From Antedon mediterranea (lineage: Eukaryota; Echinodermata; Crinoidea; Comatulida; Antedonidae): 60,000 bases of DNA. Position numbers and translations under genes: made by a program. Below are positions 46,567 to 57,300 of this stretch, piece after piece. The stretch covers positions 18,778,932 through 18,838,931 of the forward strand of contig NC_092679.1 in the NCBI RefSeq assembly GCF_964355755.1. The letters are read 5' to 3'. Below the pieces are notes generated by a model. The model was not told the DNA's origin, ran no database searches, and saw only the letters and a program-made list of their open reading frames with translations. The first letter of the stretch is position 1. Every line of letters begins with the position of its first letter.

Positions 46567-47689
46567 TTTTATATAACATCTAAATGAATTCTAGTTATTT
46601 GAAAAAGTACTATTTAACGATCGTTGAATAGTGCGTACTATTGCACGCCATGTGACCCACATTCGTCCAATCAAATGACAGGAATTTATATAGGTGTTAT
46701 ATAATATGTACTTAAGTGCGGCGATCCCTTTCTCTAAACGAACCTATAGGGATTAGGTGCAGGTGAAGCGTCAGAGTACAAATATATTTAATGTTGAATG
46801 CATAGTTTGTAACAACTTTCATTGGTGCTGTCATATTTCATTAGCATGCATTGTGTAACTGTAGCTTTTGTGTGTCAGCATGGACTCAATATGATATCAA
46901 CATCGTATCAAAAGTTAGAAAGACACAGCTTGAGATAGGTTATAGAGGTACAAAACACAACCATTCTGTGATTTCAAGTAAACATGTTCCACCACAGAAT
47001 ATTAAGTACGACCTAGTATAGTATACTACCATAGGGCCTAGCTAAGGAATCTAGTGAAAGTTTGGTGGTGTGATTGTGGATTGCATTAGTTTAATTTTTT
47101 TGTTTTTTTTACCCATAATTAATGCATTTCACATTATAAGAACTGAATTACGGTTTATAAGTATTTATTTTTTAAATTTTAATTTATTAATTTATTTATT
47201 TTTAAAATTAAAAAGAACAGCAGAAACAAAGACAACTCAGAAACACTTAAATTACAGCGAAACAGATGAAGACTGGAATTAAAAATGTCGATATGTTGAT
47301 GGGCCTTGACTAAACTATTATAAAATAAACTTAGTCTAGTAATGTAACCATTTTTAAGTACATTAGCTGTACTACAGTAGTAATATAAGCTTAAAAAATC
47401 CTGACCTGGATACAAGAATTGTGTTTTCCGTTGCTATGCTAGTCTACAACCGTTTGAGGAAAATCGGGAGGAAAATATCAAAATCTATGGTCTTCTGCAG
47501 ATTCATAAACTTGTCATGCGAGCTTGAAAGGAAATAACATTCCATCAATTCATTTCATAGCTTGCAGGAAAATTCCAGACCTGGATTACTTATTATGTAG
47601 CAACAACAGGGAAGTAAATCTTTTGGGAATTAGAGAATTGTGCAGGGTTGCAATAGTAATAAGAAGAATGTAGAAACTAATGAAAGATT

Positions 47690-48145
47690 TGTTACTAAAT
47701 TGAGGTAATATTCTAATGCATACTGTATATTTAATGAGATGAAGATTAATAAAATAAATAATGATTAATAAACAAATAAAACTAATCATGTCCTGTATAG
47801 TAGTTTAGATTTAAATGTAATTTAATTTGTTTGTAATTTGTTTAAAATTTACTAATTGAGGTAATATTCCAATGCATTTAAGGAGATGAAGATTTAGTCA
47901 AATTGCCAAATATAGTTAGACAATTACACAAAAATAAAACTAATCATGTCCTGTTTAGTGTTTTAGATTTTAATCTAATTTAATTTGTTTAAATTTATTA
48001 AAACTAAATTGAGGTAATATTCTAATGCATTTATTTAATGAAATGAAGATTTAGTCAAATTTCCAAATAGTATGAAAATTAAAAAGTACTAAAATAAAAC
48101 TAATCATGTCCTGTTTAGTGTTTTAGATTTTAACCTAATTTAATA
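47690..48145. repeat. Three ~150-bp direct repeats
   Basis: Each copy runs AATTGAGGTAATATTCTAAT, GAGATGAAGATTTAGTCAAA and ends AACTAATCATGTCCTGTTTA followed by GTGTTTTAGATTTTAA. Copies start near 47697, 47850 and 48001. AT-rich, non-coding. Confidence 0.85.
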
Positions 48146-48779
48146 GCATTAAAGATAATGTTTCATTTAAAATTTTGATAACCTTTAGTTAAGCACCACC
48201 AACATTTTTGCTGGGCTGTGTTTTAGTACATTTTTTATGATAATATTATATTTAAAACGTTAATGACGAACTGGCATATTACAAACTACTGTATATAGTG
48301 TTTCATGTGATATTCTATGATATATTATTATTTATAGAAGTTAAACTTACAAAGTCTTTTTTTAAATTTTCATTCAAACAACAATAAACCAATCGATGAG
48401 TACTATTATCCATACACATTCCTTTTTACACCTTAACTTGTTTTCCCAAAAAAATACTATAGGCTATTTACTGAAGCCTTCTAACGCATTGTATATTTCT
48501 ATAGCAAATATTGATCTTAAACGATTTGTGATTACTTTTCAGTCTATTGAGAATTTATGTATGAATGACATTGACTTGAATTGGTGCTAATTTCTAAGTG
48601 ATTGAAATGCAGTTGGCTGGTCTCCTATACTGTACAAATAGAGAAATATAAAATTGAGTGTACAGTACAGTAGGTGGTTTTAGGCTCTCGAGTTGTATTG
48701 TAACACTGTACCTGCTTTTAAGCTTAAACATACATTTTTAAAAGTATTTTTCAGAAATTGCCAATTGTTGTAATATCCC

Positions 48780-49165
48780 AACAAGGCCCAATTGAATGAG
48801 TCTCCTCCACACCCCTTTGAATAAGTCACTCCCCTGTTTGAATGAGTCCCCAATTGAATGAGTCTCCCCCCCCCCCCCCATTTGATTAAGTTACTTCCCT
48901 GTCTGATTGAGTCCCCAATTGAATGAGTCTCTCCCACCTCCCATTTGAATAAGTCACTCCCCTCTTTAAATGAGTCCCCCATTAAAATGAGTCCTATTTT
49001 GAATGAGTCCCAATTTGAATAAGTCACTCCCCTGTTTAAATGAGTCCCCTTTAAATGAGTCCCCATTTGAATGAGTCTTCTCCCCCACCCCTCCATTTGA
49101 ATAAGTCCCTCATTAAAATGAGTCCCATTTTGAATGAGTCCACGTTTGAATAAGTCCTCAATGTG
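48780..49165. repeat. Degenerate TTTGAATGAGTCCCC minisatellite
   Basis: About 20 copies of a 14-20 bp unit (TTTGAATGAGTCCCC, ATTGAATGAGTCTCC, TTTGAATAAGTCACTCCCC), with a C-run at 48867-48880. The 138-codon minus-strand open frame across it is repeat read-through. Confidence 0.9.
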
Positions 49166-51230
49166 TCAGTCCCTCCCCACCATGTCACACCAAATTAAGG
49201 TCCCACATCCCAAAATATGGAATTGTAATAGTTGATTCCTTGTGTATACTAATCACATGGTTAATCAATGTAAACGACTGATAATTCTCCGAAGTAATTG
49301 CGCAGTTCATGGCTATGAGTCATACAAATAGTACTGTATACTTATATAATATCATTATTATATCGATACATGTACTCTTCTGACCTTTCACTAAACATTG
49401 AATGCTTAAACTCAATTTCAAAGATTTAGGCTCTGTTTATCAAATTATATTAATCTGGCGAAAATAATCTTATAATATTGTACTGTTCGTTTCAGGTTAT
49501 TAAATTTGTATAATTGTTTGATATAAAGTCAAGATATTTGGTAATTATACCTGGTCTATCGGTATTATGTTAGCTAATTTTAAGAATTATTGTAAATTAT
49601 ATGGTTTAACCCTGTTATGTGTCCCGATGCCTAAAGCCCGTTTTCATGTTGATGTAACATTACAGCAAGTTGCGTTGAGTTCCATTCAATTTTCAAATCG
49701 CTAAAGTTGAAATAAATAACAATAATGAAGATTGAGTCGGACCGCTAATATTTACGAAATCGTTTATAGTTTCTTGGTTCTCTCGAGCGTTGCTGGGACA
49801 TGAAGACGTGAAGTGTTGCAAAGGCAAGGTCGGCTCGACTGTGCGTAAAAAGTTACGGATTTTGCTTCAACCCAGCCTAGGACATGCATTTGCTGATATA
49901 TAAATCTAGGCTTTACACTAAACATAAAATGAAATTGTTTTACTATTAATAATTATAATTTAGTTATTTTTGCACAAACTGCAATGACATAATTTGTGAA
50001 CCATTTAATTGGTCAGTTTTAACGATCATTTAACAACATTGATTGTTAACATAAAATTGTTGAATCCAGTCAATTCAACGCAACTTAATGCAACTCTCCT
50101 TAATGTTATGTCGACAGGAAAACAGCCTTAACAACCAAATAGTAGGCTCCTAACTCCAATTATAAACCAGAATTTAAAGAAAATTGACGGCTTTTAATGT
50201 TTGTACAGACAGTGTTTGTTTACCAATTCTACAGTCTACAAACAAATACAATTATTGTATTATTGACAATGAGTGAGCTTATTCATAGAAAACTTGTGGG
50301 TTAGACAGATTGACTGACAACTGAGACAATAATATATGTTCATTTTTTAACTTCCCCTATTGCCCATAAAAAGTTAAACTAAACATTTATAAACTAAAAG
50401 ACAATTAGTTTTGTTAATTGGGCTACATTTTATCCCAAAATATTTTAAAGGTTATTGATCTCCCTACATGTTTTGACAAATTAAAAAATTTTTTTTTTGT
50501 AATTAACTAAACTGTTAATATCAGTACAAGTGTAAAGTAGGCCTACATGACGAAGCTTTTTTGACAAGCGATTTTTTTTTTCTCTTATTATTTATTGTTG
50601 AAAAAAGGTATGAATAATCTGTACTTTACTGTATTTACATTTAGCATACATATCTAAATAACTGGATATGACATTTGGTCAGCTGTCAGTGTCATTGTTA
50701 ACCCAGAGGGTGACTGCCATCTCGCTGTGGGCGATACGACCACCAACTCGTTTATATGTCACTTTAGCTACCACTGTCTGCGTCTATTTAATAACTTGTC
50801 AGTCATTTTATGTTTACTTTGATCATAAGCAATCTTAATATTTTTTTTTGCTACTAGACCACCAGGAAAGTTTTAGTTACCCCATAATCTACAGTAGGAG
50901 TAATTTTCAATGGAATAAACAGGTACAAATTAAGAAGGTAACTAATAGTCCTGCATTAGAAATAATTGCATTTGGATAAATATTTTAATTTAGTGAAATT
51001 TTGTTTTGTTGATCCAATAATGGATTAAAGTATGAAAAAGTTTTTTCAAACGATTTGTTTGCTTTTCCAAATATACTGTTGTTGGGTAAAGCCTGGCTTA
51101 GTGTTAGTGAGGGCGCTGTGTTTTACTGCATCCTTGAAGGTGGTCCCTCCCCCTCTGACTGTAGTACATTGGACTAATACGAAATCAAGTAATTGTTTGG
51201 TTGGAATAGTTACGAGAGGTTTGGTTTCTC
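49166..51230. other. No feature recognised
   Basis: AT-rich, presumably FRMD8 5' flank or intron. I see no exon with family resemblance or convincing splice signals. Confidence 0.35.
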
Positions 51231-51232
51231 TT

Positions 51233-51338
51233 AAGCTCTGTCTACACTATTAAACTTTATGCGATGATGTCATATTACCATTTTTGGGCATATCACTACC
51301 ATATTTGGGCACATCACACTTTTTGTAGGCAGAGCTTT
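51233..51338. mobile_element. Foldback family A, copy 6 (shortened)
   Basis: AAGCTCTGTCTACACTATTA at left, TGTAGGCAGAGCTTTAA at right, interior ATTTGGGCACATCACACTTT; a central portion is missing compared with copy 2. Confidence 0.8.
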
Positions 51339-52763
51339 AAATCAGTGATTCCTGATAAAAGGACTATAAATAATATCAGGAAACAGTTTATTATTATTAT
51401 AAATTTACAAATAAATTTATTCATCATTTTGTATTATCATGTTATCATGTATTATCTTCAAAGACCCACGTCAGATCAATGCATTGTTGTTGTACTTACA
51501 CTTTGGACTCTTTGGATGACTCCATTTATTTACATATATTATTATTGGTGTATAATTGAATACATCAGATCGACTTCACTCATTTCTGTTCGCCGATGCA
51601 TCTAGGTTGGATTCTATCTCTAGTTAAGTTGGGTATAATATTATTGATTTTTCTACCTGCAACTGGGTTTAATGTGTGAATTTGTGGACGTGTACTGATT
51701 CACGATTCTTAGCTATGTACAAGAAGAACAAACAAAGACAGGTACTGTAACTATGTATAATACTTATTAACTTGCATTTTTAATTTTAAAAATGTTTTTT
51801 TTATGTGATTACAGTTTTTAACAATTTAAATTTTTATATAAAAAAAAAGTGAATGTATATTCAAGAACGCTTGTTGGTTTTTTTAATATTTTGATGATGA
51901 AATTCTTTGAATTTCAGAATCACAAAGTAAAATGGACTAATACTGTAGTAACAATACATTACTGTACATCTTAAAAAATTATTTATGAAGATCTGTAAAT
52001 AATTTATGTTAAAAAATGTTTTTTTCAATCAATGTATAAACAATTATTTAATAATATTACTTATTTAGTCAATGATTTTTTTTACTAAAATAAAATTTAG
52101 ATCAGTTACTGTTGTGAATGTGTTTCTGTATCATTTACAGTATTTAGAAGTTTTCTCAATTGCTACAGCTGACACTCTGATACAATTAGCTTGATTTGTA
52201 TGGTAGCAGTTTTCTTTAATAAATCAACTTTTGGTTTAAATTTTTTTCTTTACTTTATTGTGCTCTTCTTGGTTTCAACAAATTTATCTATATCTATTTC
52301 ATGTACTGTAATCATATACCTGAATGGTATCGTTGTTATTATCAATTTTGCATTATCTTCATGGCCATCATTATCACAATATCAACATACTGCACTATTA
52401 AACCATCTTTGTCTTGTAAATGTCAGCTCACATTTTTCCCACCGAGTTTGATTTGTTCCTTTCCCAATTAAACAGAAATTATACGATTTTTGTATAATAT
52501 AGTATTACGTTTCCTTAAAAAACAATGTTCTTTTTGATGTACAGTTTAAAATTGTTGACAAATTGTTCTAGTGTATTTATACTATTATGCACATCTTTTT
52601 CATATTCAGGAAAGTGATTGGGACAACCTAGGTTAGGTCAATCAATGAGTCGTCGGTCTGTGTCCCGGTTGGGAGTGAGGAAGCATGTCCCAAATTTTAC
52701 ATGACCTAGTTAGGTTGTCGTTCGTTGCAAATCGAAAGCTTCCTTTTGAATTCAGGTGGTTAA

Positions 52764-52934
52764 GTTTTGTCTACATTATCAAACTAGTTTGACAAAAAAA
52801 GTGTGATGTGCCCAAATATGGTAGTGATATGCCCAAATATGGTAGTGATATGACATCATCAGATGTCCATATATGGGCACTTCACATTTTGTTGTCGCGT
52901 AAAGTTTGATAGTGATGAGAACTGAGAACCTTTA
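52764..52934. mobile_element. Foldback family A, copy 7
   Basis: TTGTCTACATTATCAAACTA at left, AAGTTTGATAGTGATGAGAA at right, with the two ATATGGTAGTGATATG blocks and CCATATATGGGCACTTCACA inside. Confidence 0.85.
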
Positions 52935-54192
52935 TTGTCTCTACTTCATAAAGTATGCATATAGGTATTCGGCCACGTTTTTTTAAAACTCTTATGAATA
53001 CTTTTGAAAATAAATTTGATTGATATTTAAATTTTTTGGGGGTAAGATTATGACCATTTCATGAATTGAATCTGTATTGCAACACAATAAAAATATTCTG
53101 TAGTAATAATATTTCTATGGCTACACAACTCTCTTGTTTTGATTTTTCACAATAGATCTATAGTAAAAAGAATATACGGTAATAAACAATGATATTTAAA
53201 AGCTAGTAACACATTTTACGCTCATTCATAAATTTATTGAATACATTGAATGTAAAATGAAACTAGGTATGGATGATTAGATAGGATTAGGTGAAAAATG
53301 TCTATCTGACGTCATTTTAAAATTTGAATACAATCCATTTTCTTTCAATTTGGTAAAAAATCACATATACTACAGTAATTCTAAGAATTTCAGTTTATGA
53401 AAATTACTGTAGGCCTATGCTCTTCCAGAAATTTAATTGTATTGGTTATACTCCATGATAATAAAAATGTAAATAAAATATTAAAATACTGTAATTTATT
53501 TTCAGGACGTCATCTTGTATATTATTTTCTATTTGCTATAAAAATATTTTAATTCTAATGCATATAAACAGACCATAATGTTACTATTAAATAACCGGGT
53601 TAAAACAAAGTATACAGTATGTATTTTTATATAGTTTCCACTAGAGACAAATTGGTTACCAGTTACCACAGTCCATTACAATATCTTTCTGAATAAATAC
53701 GGAACATTCATTTAAAATGTAGGTCTGATAGAAATAGTTCATAAACATGTTGAGGCTTCAGGTCCTATTGCTGTAGGTCATGGAAGCTCTAGTTCTAGAG
53801 AGGCAGGAAGGACTAAATCAATAGTCCTAACGAAACCACTCAGACCTGTTAGATAATATCTTCATACTCGATTTAATTGGCATCATACATCTGACTATGA
53901 TTAATTGATTTTTTGTTTTGTTTTCTGAATGGTTCTAAGACTAATTGAAGGTCAGATGATAAAGAGGTCATCTTTTTATGTAATTTTAATGTAATGAATT
54001 TTTATATTTTGTTTCTCTCCTTATAGTTGTAATACAGCATTATATAGCTAAACTATTATAACATATTGTTTATTACAAAGTGAGCCAAAAGATAATAAAA
54101 AATCATATTTATTATTCATATTCACTGCCCTCCCAATATGCCTATATTTTTAACAGACAGCACTCTTATATTTGTGTTTTTTCTTTCTTCAG

Positions 54193-54307
54193 ATGGCTAC
54201 AGCCATGCATCGGTATCATCTTCAGCCGACATCAACAGATGACAGCATAGCTTCAAATTTTACTAACCCAATGAGGATGACAAGCACATCATCTTCTCTC
54301 AATCGGC
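54193..54307 (+). CDS. FRMD8: FRMD8 exon with leader segment
   Basis: Acceptor TTCTTTCTTCAG|ATG, donor CGGC|GTAAGT (phase 1). MATAMHRYHLQPTSTDD then Ser/Thr-rich. Low conservation is expected in this part of FRMD8; its assignment rests on phase and position. Confidence 0.7.
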
Positions 54308-57300
54308 GTAAGTGATGAATAATCTTTATAATTGTAAAGATTTGTCTACAGTACATTATCAAACAAGTTTGACAAAAAATGTGTGATGTGCCCAAGTATG
54401 GTAGTGAAATGCTTAAATACAGTATGGTGGTAGTGATATGACGTCATCATCATGTCCATACAGTATATGGGCACATCACATTTTTTTGTCACATAAAGTA
54501 CGATAGTGTAGACAGAGCTTTATGTACTCCATGGTATGTGTAATGTTGCTTGTACAGTATCTATAATACAGTAAGAGTCTTGGGTCTGTTCCTATATACA
54601 AAGTCTTCCTACACATCCATAAGGGTATTAAAATGACCAGAATTTTACTTGGGAGGTTTATAGTTACACTGTAGAGGTTTTTATCTAACAGTACATTTCA
54701 ACGGGGAGAATCAAGGTATGTGTGTCGGGCTAGTACAGTATGTGATTTAATCTTATTGATTTAAAATAAGTAGTTTATAGAATATAATCAGTGAGTTCCC
54801 TTTTTGGAATGTGTGATGTCATCTTTTTGAAAGTTAAAAATGTTTTCCTATTTGTAATCAATCAATAAAAAAAAATGAATATTTCACACAATATATAAAT
54901 ATTAAATGGTATATGTCAAAAATATTACCAATACTAAGGGCCTGTTTCTGCTGCAACTGCTCAAAATACGGTATAAAAATACGGTATAAAATACCGTATT
55001 TTTATACCGTATTTTTTAGTACCCCGTTTCTGCTAACAATACTTCTTGGGTGGTCGTGTTAAATTTCATCCTTTTTACCCAAATTGCCATTCATTTATTT
55101 GGTCGATATTTAAAAGTCGCAATGAAGGAAGTTTTACGTCTCACTTTCAACAGCCTTGCCCTAGTGATAGAGATGTTGTGAGAGCACAGAAAACAATGTA
55201 ATGGGGACAAGTAATTCGTTCCCTCTCCGAGTTATTGTCTTTTGCAATGTTGTACTGCTTTCGCAGGCTCTTCAGCTTTAAGTTTACTTGCTTTGGAGAC
55301 AAGTCTATTCCGTACTCCTGCTTTATTTTTTTAGAAATGTCTTTATAAATGTGGTTGTCCCTTTTATTACCTTTTAGTTGGCCGGACATTTTAGATTCCC
55401 CACCCCCTTCCTTCCCCAAACAGAATTATATAGTAAATACTGTGACGTCTTCGCTCCACATTTTCGCCAAATTTATCTATACACGTGTGTAAAACAGCTT
55501 ACCTCATGTCACAGGTAAAAAAATACGGTATTTTTTATTGGCAGCAGAAAAGGGTACACAAAATACGGTATAAATTTGTAAATACCGTATTTTATCCACA
55601 AATTTTTTGGGAAAAATACGGTATACAAAATACGGTTTTTTTTTTATGAGCGCAGTTTCTGCTGCCAAAAAAATATGGTACTGTATATATATACGGTATT
55701 CAAAAAATACCGTATAAAATACGGTATTTTCTTGGCAGCAGAAACAGGGCCTAAAAATAACCTGTTGATTGTTATTAAGACCAAATAATCTGAATAGTTA
55801 AAAAATATTATGTTACTAAATTATTTGAATTCATTGTGAAAGATGAAATACTAAAGATAAAGAACATGAAATCACTCCAAATATAGACATACATTTGAGC
55901 AATCTGATTATTATTTTCAATAAATAATAAAATGTTTTAATTTGTCATTTTTGAATGTTCATAACAAGAATTCTAGATAACGCAAAGTTGTGTATTTTGT
56001 CACTGTGTATATTATCTATCATATTAATAGATTAGGTTTTGAAAAACATTTTTTGTCATCAACTTTCAACACAAATCCAATTGCAAAACAATTTTTTTTG
56101 AAATAATATTTTGAGATAGAAATCCAATCGAAAACAATTTTTTTTTTACATTTTATTCATAGACACAAAAAAATTATGAGATTATTTATATGCCGATGAT
56201 TTTTTTGTTTGATGCTTTTTATGTGAATTCAATAAATTTCATATTTGAGATTAGTAATTTACTTTATTATTTCGTTTCTTTTATGTTTACTACAGCTGTT
56301 GAAATGTGCATATTTCTAAGAACTGGTAATGTTTACGAGTTTACATTGGATAATGGTGGAATGGTTACAGCGTCTTCCCTACAAGAGATGATGCTTGAAA
56401 CATTAGAGATGACAGAGGAAGCAGATGATGTATTCTACATCTGGCTCACGTCCCCGCTCCTTAGTAAGTTTTCCTTACAGTTATTTGAGCTTGCTTCGCA
56501 CTTAGATGTCAACGTGAGTTGACCAATCACAAGTGACAGTTGAGAAAATCCATGTGTTGTGATTGGTCAGTTTCGCTTGCGTTGCATCCAAGTGGGAAAC
56601 AAACTTTATTTGTTTGTTTATTTCACTCATATTGTTCACTCACTAACTGTGGTCGGGTCATACAAAAAAAACATTTTTAAAAACAAATCTTAATAGGATA
56701 TTAAAAGCTCTGTTTGGTAATAAATTAATTTGACAAATTAAAATAAGGTTTCTATATAAACCTAATTCAACATTGAGGCAAGTTTAAGTCTATGCTACTT
56801 AAGCTTGGTTCCCACTAGAACGTAACGCAAGGATGTAAACGCAACGCAAGCGTTTTAACCAATGACAAGCGAAGTTATAGACAGTTAGCAATCACAAGCG
56901 AATAAGCCATCGCTTGTGATTGGTCAATTCACTTGCGTTGCGTTACGTCCTTGCGTTGCGTCGCTAGATCACAAGCGAATAAGCCATCGCTTGTGATTGG
57001 TCAATTCACTTGCGTTGCGTTACGTCCTTGCGTTGCGTCGCTAGTGGGAACCACGCTTTACCCACATCCTAATAGTCCTACTGACTTGGATAATGTTACA
57101 TAAATTATTGGGGTGGGCTTATATACCTAAAGTGTAGGCCTAAAGTCGCATCTACTATTTATATGATTTTAAGAAATGATGTCAATAATATTTTAGAGTA
57201 TGAAAAAGTCAAATTTAAGCTTTTCATATTATTATATCAGCATCCATGTTAATCTTTTTGACCGTGCTGTCAACTTATGCTAATATCTTCAGGAAAAGAT

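Noticed and set aside
48680-49096. 138-codon minus-strand frame, apparently Gly-rich protein
   Set aside because: Read-through of the TTTGAATGAGTCCCC minisatellite.
55019-55150. Second complete Harbinger terminus inside the 54938 element
   Set aside because: CCCCGTTTCTGCTAAC resembles the end but is in direct, not inverted, orientation; better seen as subterminal repetition.
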